64,000 nt of DNA from Paracyclopina nana (Eukaryota; Arthropoda; Copepoda; Cyclopoida; Cyclopettidae). Below, one piece after another: positions 42,963-53,836 of this stretch (the first letter of the stretch is position 1; each line of letters opens with the position of its first letter). Location of the stretch: the NCBI GenBank assembly GCA_019096065.1, contig JAGUCH010000009.1, positions 2,800,001 to 2,864,000 on the forward strand, in the 5' to 3' direction. The notes under the pieces were generated by a model, which was not told where the DNA came from, did not search any database, and saw nothing but the letters and a program-made list of their open reading frames with translations. Position numbers and translations under genes: made by a program.

Positions 42963-44531
42963 ATGCAGATTCCTTCGCTGAAACATGCGCTGCATTGTGT
43001 TGTTATGATTTCTTGGGTAGCCATCTTTATTTTCCTTGGTGTGAAAGAAGGCGCCAAAGTTGAAGATGCCAACTATGGTGTAGTTTTGACCATCATACTA
43101 GTCTTCATAAGGCTTGTCAGTTTACTTGCCCTGCCCCAAACGCTGCTGAATTTTGTAGCTCTTCTCATTTTTGACACGTACAAAGAAAAAGTGAAGCTCA
43201 AATTGTCGCCTCAAGCTGCTCCCTTTTTCACTTTGAGAGTTGTCACTCGTGGACTCTACCCAAAATTGGTGGCAAAAACTGTTGCAAGAAATATGGACAC
43301 ACTTGACTCCATAGGCTGTGAAAATTTCGTCATTGAAGGTGGGTCTAATTATTTGATTACAGATGGTGTTGTTTGCTATCTGGCTGCACGGCCGTGGGCT
43401 GAAATGGCAGCTTTCTGTGAAAATGGCTGTGTTTTATGGCAAAACATAATTTGTGCTTTGATCCCTTTAGTTGTAACTGATGCCCCATTAAACCTGGAGA
43501 TTTATGAGAAACATAGCCAACGAATGAGAGAAATTGTTGTACCTCCAGAATACCAAACTTCTAGCAAAGCTCTCAACAAGTCCAGAGCTCTTCACTATTG
43601 TTGGGAAGATACCATAAACCTGATACAAGATGATGAATGGGTTGTCCATTTGGATGAAGAAACCCTATTGAGCAGGGATAGTGTGAAAGGCATTCTGAAC
43701 TTTATTCATGAAGGTGCCCATGATGTTGGCCAAGGACTCATCACCTATGCTCAAGAGCAGCCTTTTTTCAGCTCCTGGTCAGCCTTTTTGCAGAACAGAA
43801 TCTGCACAGTGGCTGACAGCTTCAGAGTTACTGAAGACTTGGGCAAAATAAGAGGCCAATTCAAGCTGTGGCACAAGCCCATCTTTGGTATCAAAGGCTC
43901 CTTTGTGGTAACAAAGGCCAAGGTTGAAAGGAAAGTTGGCTTTGACAATGGGCCAGAAGGCTCAAAGGCTGAGGATGCATTTTTTGCCATCAAGGCCATG
44001 GATGAGGGCCACTCATTTGACTGGATCGAGGGTGCCATGTGGGAGAAATCGCCATTTTCGTTTAGTGATTTCATCAAGCAGAGGCAAAGGTGGATGCAAG
44101 GCATATTTTTGGTCTCCACTTGCTCCAGATTGAGTCTGAAATCTAGGTTCTTCATTGGCATGGCCCTCTTTGGATGGCTCACTGTCCCTCTGTCCACCAG
44201 TAACCTGTTTCTGGCCAAAGTTTTCCCCATCAGACTATGGCCAATTGTGGACGTGGCTGTGACTTTCATGGCTGCCATGGCCTTTTACAATTATGGCTTT
44301 GGATATGTGAAGCAGCATCCACTGGTCAGATATTCCATACCTAGACTCTTTCTAGTCATTCCTGAGATCATCTTTGCCTCATTTGTGAGCATCATTTGTG
44401 AAAATGTAGCTGTCATCACCATGTGGTGTGGAAATTGGTATGACTTTTACATTGTCCAAAAAGAGACTGAAGAAGAGCCATTATTGTTCAGTGACAGCAA
44501 ATTAGAATCTCCCATGGACAGTATTGTTTAG
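42963..44531 (+). CDS. egh: Egghead, beta-1,4-mannosyltransferase (GT2)
   Basis: Transfers mannose from GDP-Man to glucosylceramide in arthropod glycolipid synthesis, in the Golgi/ER membrane. Exons 42963-43338 and 43471-44531 give 478 aa. Matches include VVTRGLYPKLV, EVVTDAPLNL, REIVVPPEYQTSSKALNKSRAL, the metal-binding HLDEETLL, DNGPEGSKAEDAFFAIKAM and QRQRWMQGIF (QxxRW). There are two N-terminal membrane helices and several C-terminal ones, ending ...WYDFYIVQKETEEE. Intron 43339-43470 is 132 nt, GT-AG, and lacks a stop in frame. Removing it restores the family sequence FVIEVVTD, so it is an intron, though retention would add 44 residues. The start is the first ATG; the frame is open 12 nt upstream from a TTG. 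Confidence 0.95.
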   Translation: MQIPSLKHALHCVVMISWVAIFIFLGVKEGAKVEDANYGVVLTIILVFIRLVSLLALPQTLLNFVALLIFDTYKEKVKLKLSPQAAPFFTLRVVTRGLYPKLVAKTVARNMDTLDSIGCENFVIEGGSNYLITDGVVCYLAARPWAEMAAFCENGCVLWQNIICALIPLVVTDAPLNLEIYEKHSQRMREIVVPPEYQTSSKALNKSRALHYCWEDTINLIQDDEWVVHLDEETLLSRDSVKGILNFIHEGAHDVGQGLITYAQEQPFFSSWSAFLQNRICTVADSFRVTEDLGKIRGQFKLWHKPIFGIKGSFVVTKAKVERKVGFDNGPEGSKAEDAFFAIKAMDEGHSFDWIEGAMWEKSPFSFSDFIKQRQRWMQGIFLVSTCSRLSLKSRFFIGMALFGWLTVPLSTSNLFLAKVFPIRLWPIVDVAVTFMAAMAFYNYGFGYVKQHPLVRYSIPRLFLVIPEIIFASFVSIICENVAVITMWCGNWYDFYIVQKETEEEPLLFSDSKLESPMDSIV

Positions 44532-44844
44532 TCAATGTTATTTATTTTGTCTCACTAATGCAAATAAAAGACAATTAATGATTAAGTTTAAATTCATCCT
44601 TTAAAAACTTTGAAGGATCTGATTCAAAATTACTAGTTTGTTCTTAATAAGCCCATTTTTAGTAACTTTTTTCCGCTACAATGCAATGGCTAGCAACAAC
44701 AGTTTTTAATAATGTCTTTGAGAGTCATTACTCACATTTCTTGGTGCAAAAACAACCTCAAATTATTTATTTTGTTGCTGTCTGATCGCTAGGTTCATCC
44801 ATGGCTACATCTGTGCTCCACTTGGTTCTTATGGACACTAGTCA
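44532..44844. other. spacer after Egghead
   Basis: Contains the Egghead 3' UTR with AATAAA at 44563-44568, then a short AT-rich promoter region for the next gene. No coding signal. Confidence 0.55.
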
Positions 44845-45392
44845 ATGCAATTTAGCACTTTCTTGAAGATGTTTTGGCATTTTTGCATTATCTTGCTAGC
44901 AAATTCGCCCACTTTGAGCAGAGCAGATTTGTTCAGAAAGCTCACCTGGGATGTGGCTCAATGGAGAGACTACATTTACGCTACATCAGACTTCTCAGTC
45001 AAAACAATCATTGAATGTGGGTCATTTTGCAAATCCAAAAATTGCCAAATTTTCCTATATCTTGAAGAGATAGAGAAATGCTACATTGGCCACACGAGCA
45101 ATACCAAAATCTTCTCAACCAATGAGCTCACAGGAGAATACCCAATACATATCACAAAAAGTAAGCCAAAACATTGAAATCATTGGATGTTTCCTTATGG
45201 ATGATTTCAGCTGGAATAGCACAATCACTGCAGAGTAAATACGTTGCAATCAAGGATGTCATCAACTCAACTGTATGGCAGAGGTTTGTGTACAAGGTTG
45301 ATCCTTTGAAGGGATCAGGGGATTGGCTTGATTGCTCTGCTGCTTGCTCTGGATCTGAAGCTACTAATGGCTGTGCATTCTTTGTGTTTCAA
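44845..45392 (+). CDS. PAN/apple-like secreted protein, 3' end not found (truncated paralogue?)
   Basis: Exons 44845-45160 and 45211-45392 encode 166 codons with a signal peptide (MQFSTFLKMFWHFCIILLA). Two PAN-like modules follow: ECGSFCKSKNCQIFLYLEEI with EKCYIGH, and DCSAACSGSEATNGCAFFVF, where the sequence stops at a good donor (CAA/GTAAGG) before the last Cys-Tyr-x-Gly part of the module. No matching exon is seen. The intron side runs within 35 bp into a dispersed repeat and a DNA transposon. Either this is the 5' part of the next gene at 47565, or a paralogue shortened by repeat insertion. I prefer the second, because the next gene has its own hydrophobic leader. Confidence 0.6.
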
Positions 45393-45424
45393 GTAAGGGA
45401 CAATTACATGCTATTTAAAATTAA

Positions 45425-47285
45425 GCCCTCGTCGGGGGGTCTCGTAGGTGAGTTCTTGACGCAAATTTTGCATGAAAAAATCACCAAATCTGTTTGTCTT
45501 AGCCTAGGTGGCGCTAGTAGTTCCTACTACATAGCGCATGAGCTCAAGTGACGTGTCACACATGCTAGCAAGCGGGCTAATCTAAAGTAGTGTTCTAGAA
45601 ATTACTCCGCTCCTGTCCGCTCCTCTACGTAATAGGGTAACGCGCACCGAAAATCAGCTGCCTCCCATTTTGTTCCAACTTGATGAATATTTTAAGGTTT
45701 TGGCATAAAAAAAGGCCATTTGACAATTTAGGGTGCCATGCGTGATAGAAACTTACTATTATTGAAAAATATTGCATTTGAATCATGCAATGTAATCAAA
45801 ATAGCATTTATTGTGTAAATATTGACTTTCAAATATTTGTTTTTAATTTTGAATTTCCCGCTCAAAAATATGAATTTGTCTCATGTTGAAAGTGTAAACA
45901 AACATTCAAAAGCTTCACGAAAGAGCCAGCTGAATGCTTATATTAATTAAAAACGTGCATATCTGACCTCACTGAATCAAGTACATAAAACCACATGTGA
46001 ATTGTCTTCTCTTTGAGTGAGATTAAAGAAATAAATCTAAAAAAGTCATTATCATGCCTTGGGTTGCCTTTTTGTGTCGTTCTGGGCTCAGACATTCAAA
46101 TTTCCTTCATCTGCTGAACTACAGGCAAGGTGGTTGAAAAAAATGCGTGTGAAGAATTGGTCACCACTACCGTCATCCAGGATTTGCATCAAACATGATG
46201 AAAGCCAGCTAGTGCCACTCAGTGAGTGCATTGATAGCAAAGGGAAACCTTTGAAAAAGCATGTTTTAAAGGGGGATGCTGTGCCCATTCTGTTTGTCTT
46301 TCCGAAAAAAGAGGAAGACAAGCTTCCCAGGTAAGGAATTGAGTTCAGTGATTGCACTTAAATGAGCCCTTGTCAATACAAAATTCAATTTTCATTTCAG
46401 GAACCCACCAACTCAAAGGAATCCTACCATTGTTCAGAAGTCAACTTGTCCTCCTAGATCAATTCAAAGATGACCAATTCGTGGCAATGCAATGCTGGAA
46501 ATTCCAAGACCAATTCAAATTTGGGGACCAATTCTTGGCAACTCTGGAAATTCCAAGACCAAAGATGACCAAATTGTGGCAATGCTGGAAATTCCATGAT
46601 CAATTCAAATTTGATGACAAATCGGGCAGTTTCTTTAAACAATTTTTGCTGCATATAAGAATAAAGTGATTTAAAAATAACTGGAAAAAAAATTAGCTGA
46701 TACAAAAAGTAATTTGGACCTGGTGGTGGAGTTTGTGCATATCTCTAACGAGCTATTTTAGGTGTTTTACCTTCACAACATGCTCATCTGCAATTGGCTT
46801 TTTATGACTTGTACTGGCTCCTTTTGGACATGTCTGGTCACACTGATGAAGTTAAAACTAACACGGTTTCGGAACTGCATTTATATAGTAAAAAGTACAA
46901 ATTTTCATATCAATTCATTGAAACCATACCAAGTATTTTTCTTGACTAGACAATCCAGAGCTTCTAGACAAGATCTGATAATGTGATCGGGTTAGGTATG
47001 ACGTTGAACAATTTGGGTGGCTGGTGTCAGGCTGAGCCAAGCCAGCCACAACCTTCTTGGCAGGCAGTAGATTCAAAGAAGAATAAAATGTACAATCACT
47101 GAAACCTCTCATTTTCGGTGCGCGTTACCCTATTACGTAGAGGAGCGGACAGGAGCGGAGTAATTTCTAGAACACTAATCTAAAGGGCTCCATGCTAGCC
47201 CTTTAGGCTAATCTCTCGCTTTTTCAACAGAGCTCCCAGATAAGTTCTGGTTTTTTTAAAATACGCGATTTTGGCACTTTTGCCC
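45425..47285 (+). repeat. dispersed repeat, copy 2, split by a DNA transposon
   Basis: Left part 45425-45579 and right part 47186-47285 match copy 1 at 20520-20770 in order and orientation, allowing for small changes. Copy 2 has an extra GGCTCCATGCTAGCCCTTTA stretch after the break. The split is explained by the transposon at 45588-47177 with its duplicated target. Confidence 0.8.
45588..47177 (+). mobile_element. DNA transposon with 67-bp TIRs and a THAP-domain reading frame (hAT or P superfamily)
   Basis: The ends 45588-45654 and 47111-47177 are perfect reverse complements over 67 bp, starting TAGTGTTCTAG. They are flanked by an 8-bp target duplication ATCTAAAG (45580-45587 and 47178-47185). 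An 8-bp duplication fits hAT or P elements. At about 46059-46334 a frame reads FKFPSSAELQARW...RICIKHDESQ...KGDAVPILFVFP, which is a THAP zinc-finger-like domain; THAP favours the P superfamily, while the TAGTG terminus looks more hAT-like. A splice-like AG/GTAAGG ends that exon near 46331. At 1.59 kb it is too short for a whole transposase, so probably non-autonomous. Three partial 75-bp repeats lie at 46468-46620. The identical TIRs suggest a recent insertion. Confidence 0.85.
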
Positions 47286-47564
47286 TCCTCTAAATCTTGA
47301 AATAAGCCTCATTTCTTTGAATATGACCTAAAAATGCTCAAACCTATACAATGTCATACAATTATCCCAAAAAAGCAATGTTTACTTGTGTTATTAACTT
47401 TAAAGTAATGCATACATTTGCCAATGAAATTTTTTGTTATCATTTAACTGTCATCTGTTTTAAAAGGATGGGAAATGTTTTTTTGCAAGTATGTCATACA
47501 GTGGTGGCGTTGTGGATCCAGTTTTAACCAACTCAACCCTGCTTGTTGTTCCAAGTATCTGCTA

Positions 47565-49884
47565 ATGTTAGGGCTTTTTTGGATCATAATCATGCTGTTT
47601 ATTAATTACATAGGCTTTCTTACTTATTGGTCAGCTTTCTTTTTGGAGCAACCTGGTGTATATTATCGCGAGTGGACAAGGCATATCCAATTGGTGTCAA
47701 GTGAACTTACATATGATCAGTGCCTAATTACTGCCAAAGTGAACAATTGGCAATATTTTGTGCACAATGCAGAGAAGAGCTTGTGTTACCTTGGATATCT
47801 GAAAGCAACTGAGCAAAACACATCGGCTGTAATCATTCCTGAGACTGCTACTTATTCAGTTTGGGTGAACATTGAAATGATGAGTGGCATTTTTAATGAA
47901 AACTTTAGAATGAGAAGTGTTTGGTTAAGCCTGAAGGAAACAGTTTACAAAACAATGCTAGCACCTGATCTGCCGTTTTGTTCTGTCACTTGCACATTTG
48001 ACATAAATGATCAATGTGATTACTTTTATTTCTTATCTGGAATATGCTACTTTGGAAGCTTCAACCACAAAACTGGAACCATAGCAACCGTTTCCAGATA
48101 CTCAGTTTATGTGAATAAGTGTAAGCAAAGCACCGTTTTACGCTCCCGCGCTGCACACAGATAAATAAAATAACGTTCGCGCAATATTTCAGATGATATC
48201 ACCCCCAACTTGATGGCAGTATTTACTAACTATACAATGCCAAGCACGGACTTTTCTTGCCATATTAGCGATGTATTTGTCTGCTCTACTTATTTGGAAT
48301 GTGCAGCTTTTAGCAATCTAGAAGGACAAAAGGATTTCTTTTTCTTTGATGACATCACTTCAACTTGCTACAATGGATTTGTAAAAACTGTTACTGACCC
48401 TTGCTTGTTTGAAGTCCCAGCAAATCAAACCATTTTGGTTGACGAAGGTTTTTTAAATGTGCAATGTCATTACAAAAGCCAACTTGAATTTCCATTTAGC
48501 GAGTGCAAAAAACAAATTGCCTCAATTCTATGACAGTCCGGTCGATATGGATCCCTCGCTTGAGATTTGGACACGATGGAGCATTTATGAGATAAAACCA
48601 GGAGATTCCTTGTTTTCCTGTTCATTTTTGTGTTCCATGGCAGCTCTGTGCCACTTTTATGCGTTGCTGAATGGGAATTGCTACTTGGGAAGATATGACA
48701 CAACTGGCCAAGTGGAGTTAACAGTGCCCATGACTTATTATCACAGAATGCGTAAATCAAGCTAGATTTAATTGAAAACTACAGGTACGACTCTAATAAT
48801 TTGCTATTCCAGTATATGCCAATGACAATGCATTTGCTTATGATTATTGGAATTATTGCTGCCTCAATTATATCAGTCAGTGGATTTATAAAACTGAGTT
48901 GACCAACAGTGACATATTGTGTAGAAGCAATTGCATATTTGACCCAAGCTGCCATTTTACCAGCAGATTCGACCAAAATTGCTATTATGGCAATTATGAC
49001 TACACCGGGATCCCGATTGTTTTTACAAACAATACAGGCATAAGGATTTGGTTTCGTCCTGGTAAAAGAAAGTTATTTAACATCACAAAGTCATTTGCTA
49101 TTTTTTATATTTTAGGATATGATAATCTATTTGATCCTTCAGCAACTCATTTTGACAGCTATTCCACACTTGTCTCACCTCTAATATTGAAGTATTTGCC
49201 TTTTTTCTGGTTCGTAACTGATGAGTGGAATTGTGCAAAGGTCTGCATTCTTGATGTGATTGCGGATTGTCATTTCTATGTTTACACTTCGGATAATGTC
49301 TGCAATTTGGGAAGGTTTAGTAGGCAGTCTTTAGTTCCAACCTATGGTGGCATCATAAATGATGATTTGGTCATTAAAGTCCGCAAAGACTACAGTAAAA
49401 CCTTTTTTTCTTGTCACAAATTTTTTCTGCATTTTCTGTTTAGACATATCAAATGAGGCATCTAAAATAGCTTCACCTGTCAATGGTTGTCTGAATTCAG
49501 GATATCAGCCAATAACTGAAGCAAATGCCAACTTTTCGTTCAAAACCTTCTCTGCGAAAGGTTCAATTTGCAAATGGCAGGTGTATGCACCTGGAGCCAT
49601 AGGCATCTCTGTGAATCTGACCAACATCAATGTGAATGATAAATTCTTGATTATTAGTATTGCATTGTTATGAGAATTGCATAAAATCTTATTAGATCGC
49701 CTCTAGCTTGGATTACTTCGAGATTATGGCTGGCATTGGAGGTGGAAAAATGGAAGGTGAATTCGATGGAACTACAACATATACTACACCAAATATTAAA
49801 AACATTGATGCCGAGTTCATTTACATGTATTGGTACCGCAAAAGTGGAAATGACATTGAGGGCGTGGTGAAAAGAATCGACTAG
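47565..49884 (+). CDS. secreted protein with PAN/apple-like modules and a C-terminal CUB-like domain
   Basis: Exons 47565-48120, 48193-48447, 48500-48751, 48813-49061, 49116-49394, 49444-49631 and 49696-49884 give 655 aa. A hydrophobic leader (MLGLFWIIIMLFINYIGFL) is followed by six modules of about 85-110 aa with the pattern C-x3-C-x(5-9)-C-x-[FY]...C-[YN]-x-G, for example CSFLCSMAALCHFYALLNGN followed by CYLG, and CIFDPSCHFTSRFDQNCYYG. Exons 2-5 each hold one module and end in phase 1. The last two exons form a CUB-like domain: GCLNSGY, KWQVYAPGAIGISVNLTN, LDYFEIMAGIGGG. PAN and CUB domains bind proteins or sugars outside the cell; the ligand is unknown. The start is uncertain: the frame is open back to 47475. 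AATAAA at 49931. Confidence 0.78.
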
Positions 49885-50921
49885 GAATTATGAAAAAGCA
49901 GAGCATAAAAAGTATGAAAAAATGGAGCTAAATAAAAAGGTTTAGGCGCAAGTTGTCATTTATCAAACATAATTAAACTACATAAGGAGGATTTATTGGA
50001 CAATCGATTTGGAATTTTTAAGTTTCATATATTGACGATTTTTCCAAAGCGCTTCTATATTAAATATTAACTCGATACAAGATTGCTAAATTACACGTTT
50101 CTAAAGCTCGCGAGGATCCACTCGATCTGACATAAAAAGTTTTAATGGCTTATGTGATACTTTTCATGGCTATACAATTTGTGCGTTTCCCCACGTGCCG
50201 TTTGAAGACTATTTTCAGGAAATGACCTCTTAAAGTGTATTTTAATTTAAGACAATTATATTTCCATTATAAAGAAAAAACTCAATTTGAGTTAATAGGG
50301 AATTCATGCTCAACTCATATCATAAGCACAGTATTTATGCATAAATTGAGATCGATCCTTTGAGTGCAATTTGTGAAGTTTGTATATGGCCAACTTTTGG
50401 AATCAATTTATAAAAAGTACATCATTTCAGTGCATGCGACACAATGGCAATAGCCTTAGTGGAACTTAGTTGCGGTATTTTAGCACAGAGTGGCGCTTCA
50501 GTCGCTCATCGGGGCAGTCCGAAAAAAAATGCTCTAAAACTCGGTTTAAACTTAGCTGAAAATGCCAAACTCCCTTCAATGCGTCGAAATATCATCAAGT
50601 TTGCCTCAAAAGTCCAATAAAACCCACTGAAACCCTTGAATTACGAAAATAATCTGCCCCGATGGAGCTCCCAGCGCCATCTCGCGTAGGAATTATCCCT
50701 ACTCAAAACTGTTGTTCCACTAAGGCTATTCTTGTTGAATTTGCGGTCAGGTGTCCTTAAAAAACTTGCGTTACGTTCCGCGCCCCTTTTTGGCTCTAGG
50801 GCAAAAACTGGCAACTTCCTATTTCCCTGAACAAATAAAAAGAAACACTATTGAACAATTTCCAGTCAAAAAATGGAAGAAATATGATTTATTGGTAGTA
50901 TATCCTCATCTGCATGCATTT
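49885..50921. other. convergent spacer (PAN-CUB gene and cuticle gene)
   Basis: Holds the PAN-CUB poly(A) signal (AATAAA 49931-49936) and the cuticle-gene signal on the minus strand (50888-50893). A MITE-like element occupies 50449-50730. No coding signal is seen. Confidence 0.6.
50449..50730. mobile_element. MITE-like element with inverted termini
   Basis: About 282 bp. The ends AATAGCCTTAGTGGAAC (50449) and its reverse complement (ending 50730) match exactly over 17-18 nt. Inner blocks TGGCGCT and ATCGGGGCAG (50508-50517) are mirrored by CTGCCCCGAT (50654-50663) and AGCGCCA. No coding capacity and no obvious target duplication. Confidence 0.75.
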
Positions 50922-51888
50922 TTATCGTCCACTGTAGAAGATTGTGTAAGAGCCAGAGTTCAAGTCAATGTTTTGGGCAGGATGCCCATCAAATCTGTCT
51001 GAATTGATCTGAGGCTGGAATTGAGGCTGGGGCACAAACCTTGGAGCTGAGGTTGTAGTAGTAGTTTCAGTTACTGGCCTTGGTCTTGGCCTCACTTCTT
51101 CAGGAGCTGGTGCAACTCTACTAGTACTGGGCTGAAAGTTGGTTTTTGGCGCCTAAAAACAACAAAAGAAAGAAAAAATGAGGACAAAACATGTCCCTAG
51201 ATGGCGCTGTAAGTTATTGTTGTTCTTCCTGCCTGCTTACCCTGCCCAACCTGCCATGACAACAAATACAGCCCAGGTTAATCAAACAAAACGGGAGCGC
51301 CATCTAGTGGGCAAATTAGAATATTACCTTTTTCCTTCTGAGTTCAGGCAGCAAAGTTCTAGGATCAACAGTTCGACTTCTTGGAGCCTCTGGAATACTG
51401 TTGGAGCTTTGCTGAGGGCGTTTTCTTCTGATGACATTTATCCTTCGGCCTTGTTCAACTTTAGAGGTGACAACCTCTGCAGGTTGGGAAGGCTGAGCAG
51501 GCAGATCAAGGCCATTTCCCACAGGCTCAAAGCCTCCAGTCGGGCTGGCACCATAAGTGACCTCTCTGAGGACTCCAATATCATCATAGTAGCCATATTT
51601 GCCCTTGACTTCGCCGGTTGCGTATCTAGTTTCAATTCTGTATGAGCCATCTCCACTTTCGTAGCCGTAAGTGTAGCTGCCATCTGGATTTTGGGTCTCA
51701 ACTTGCCTCAAAATTGGGACAGGTGTTGTTGAAGTTGTCCTATCCACTTGTGCTGCCACAAGGGAGACTGACAAGCATGCCAAGAGGATCTGAAATCAAA
51801 TAAAAATATATCAGCAGAATATTTCAGCTGCACTGCAAAAAAAGGACAAAGAATTTATCTTTGGTGGACATACCTTATAACAGGCCAT
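50922..51888 (-). CDS. cuticle protein, Rebers-Riddiford (chitin-binding type R&R) family
   Basis: Structural protein of the chitinous cuticle. Exons 51874-51888, 51328-51789 and 50922-51152 (GT-AG) give 235 aa. As in most arthropod CPR genes, the first exon is tiny (MACYK) and the intron interrupts the signal peptide, which continues ILLACLSVSLVAA. The R&R consensus follows: GSYTYGYESGDGSYRIETRY, then GEVKGKYGYYDDIGVLREVT and YGASPTGGFEPVG. The C-terminal half is rich in Pro, Arg and Gln and ends QNIDLNSGSYTIFYSGR, a motif common at the end of crustacean cuticle proteins (inference from memory). The minus-strand AATAAA at 50888-50893 lies 29 nt past the stop. Confidence 0.93.
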
Positions 51889-52408
51889 CTTTCAACAATG
51901 CGTCGAGAGAAGCTACTGATACTTGAAAAGGTCAAGACGCATCGAAACTCGTCGCAATGCAACGCGCGAGCGCGCACGCCTTTTAATTTAAGGACAAGCC
52001 CTGGAGCAAAGTTGTCAACTGAAGTGTAACGAAGCATATGGTCTATTAATTAGACCGTCCAGTGTATTTTTCAACTCTTTCTTTAAATGCAAAAATACCG
52101 ACAATTTGTCATTAAACTCATCCATAAAAGCTACAATACTTAGCAATTTTAAAGGCTTTATTTCTTCTTTTAGCCATTATTTTGAATACATAGTTGAACT
52201 AAATTCATATTCTCCTTTGGGAACTAAACTACGTCAAAACTGAAAATATCGACTATAATATTAAACTAAAATACTACTATAGTGTATGTAGATACATTCT
52301 TGCTTGATCACCTTAGCACTTTAAATGTAGTCCATAGTGAGGGACCACACTGGGTATTTAAGTCCTTTAAGAGTCTATTTTATGAGCGATTTACGAAAAA
52401 TGCGAAAT
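51889..52408. other. spacer upstream of the cuticle gene
   Basis: A GC-rich patch (AACGCGCGAGCGCGCACGCC) at about 51961-51980 lies 75-95 bp upstream of the cuticle start and may be its promoter. The rest is AT-rich with no gene signal. Confidence 0.5.
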
Positions 52409-53056
52409 GACTGGTAGATACTGGATTCTTTATACTCTAATTACTTTTCCAATTTTAAGCCAAGCTTTATTAACTCAGTGCAGAAGCTTTCTAATGGTGC
52501 CCGATTGATTTTTGTAGCTTTTAGTAGTCCTCGTTCTGTTAGAATGCCAACAAAGGTGAAGCAATTCAACTCACCCCGGAAAAATGGAGTGAATTTGCCT
52601 ATTGGAAGTTCAGTCGTCACTCTTATTGCCTCCAAGGATTGGAAGACCAAAGAAGTGCTCTTACACAAAACTTTTACATCCAATGCTAATTTCAAGACTG
52701 GAGCTTTCTTTGCTTGTAACGAAAAATTTGGCGGCAATTCTCTTACTTGTAAGATTAATTTTGAAAATTGATACAAAATTATGCATAGGTTTCCAATAGT
52801 GATTTACCCATACATTCATTTGAGTGGCGAAAGCACAATTAGCAGTGAAAACAAGCTGCTGCAAAAAAGTGATGCGAATAGCAAGGAATGGATCGAGCAA
52901 TCGATTTACGTAGAATTAGAAAAAGTGGCGACAACTTCAAGCAAGAAGACATCTTCCATTTCAGACTCCAATTATGTGATATTCATAGGCCTACAAGTGC
53001 AACGCGATGCGCAAGCCTCTAAAATTGGTGAATTAATAATTGATCAGCGTGATTAA
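52409..53056 (+). CDS. possible small secreted protein, exon joins uncertain
   Basis: Not recognised. An ATG at 52409 opens a good signal peptide (MTGRYWILYTLITFPILSQA). Downstream, two further plus-strand frames are open in series: about 52515-52745 (…SPRKNGVNLPIGSSVVTLIA…FFACNEKFGGNSLTC) and 52790-53056 (FPIVIYPYIHLSGEST…SNYVIFIGLQVQRDA…IIDQRD, stop). To join them in one frame the introns would have to be only about 40 nt, and the second would need a GA donor; canonical sites do not fit. The opposite strand is also open at 52441-52776. It could be a real gene with non-canonical introns, a decayed gene, or chance. Confidence 0.35.
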
Positions 53057-53079
53057 TTACACTGCAGTAGCATACAAAG

Positions 53080-53483
53080 CATTATTTTAGAAAGCACCTG
53101 GAGGCATTGGAGTAAAGTTGGCTTTTTATGCAGTGAGCTCCGCAAAAGTCACGTGACCGCGGAAAATGTGGTATTTTACAGGCAAATAAGTGCTCACAAG
53201 AGGCTTCGCTCATGCTTCAATTATTGCTTTTTCATAGGGCTCAATTTGCCCACGCCCTCAGACCAGGTATGGCCTTTTAAATTTTTTGACTGACAGCTCA
53301 AGTTCGCGCCTTTCTTTTCAGCTCAAGTGCTTGAATGTCCTTCAAAGGCTGCGAGGCTCAGTTTTACCTGGTTACGTGTCACTCTTTCAAAAGACGTACG
53401 ACGCATCGAAACGCATCGTGGAGGAAGAAAACCACGAGGAGTTATTTGACGAACTTTTCAATGAATACGCTATTCACAAATAG
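53080..53483 (+). CDS. possible small gene fragment, 3' exon
   Basis: Not recognised. A frame open from about 53080 reaches CCCTCAGACCAG/GTATGG at 53268. An exon after CTTTTCAG at 53321 continues in phase 0 as LKCLNVLQRLRGSVLPGYVS … IVEEENHEELFDELFNEY, stop at 53483. The composition of the last exon (Leu/Arg-rich then acidic helix) looks protein-like. No start codon is clear: an alternative ATG at 53213 uses another phase and gives a different tail. Confidence 0.3.
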
Positions 53484-53836
53484 AATTGGGATGATGATCA
53501 TCAAAAACGGTCGTTTTTTGTTATTACATACTTTTCTGCAACTGTCTAGTATATATGTAGTATGTATAATGAATTATTAATAATCATGTGCAAGGCAGAT
53601 TCATTGCTTTCTTCGTCCGCCTTCTTCTTTTCGTGTCGTCAGGAGTATTTTCCTTCTTCTTTCATATATAGTTCACATTCACTAATAATGTTGTAAAAAC
53701 AGTCACTTTTTGAGGAGGACAATTCGCAGCAGCAGTGGCCTCAATGAGTCTTGGTCACACACTTTGAAAAAGAAAACTCAGGTTCAACTCAGGTACGCAA
53801 AAACAGAAACATAAAAAATGATGAGATGATTGATTC
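53484..53836. other. 3' flank of Rhinoceros
   Basis: Contains the 3' UTR of the minus-strand rno gene and some CTTCTT-rich sequence at 53610-53660. Nothing else is supported. Confidence 0.5.

Noticed and set aside
52441-52776. 111-codon minus-strand frame
   Set aside because: Reads plausibly as protein but has no start context or upstream exons; kept only as the alternative to the plus-strand candidate at 52409.
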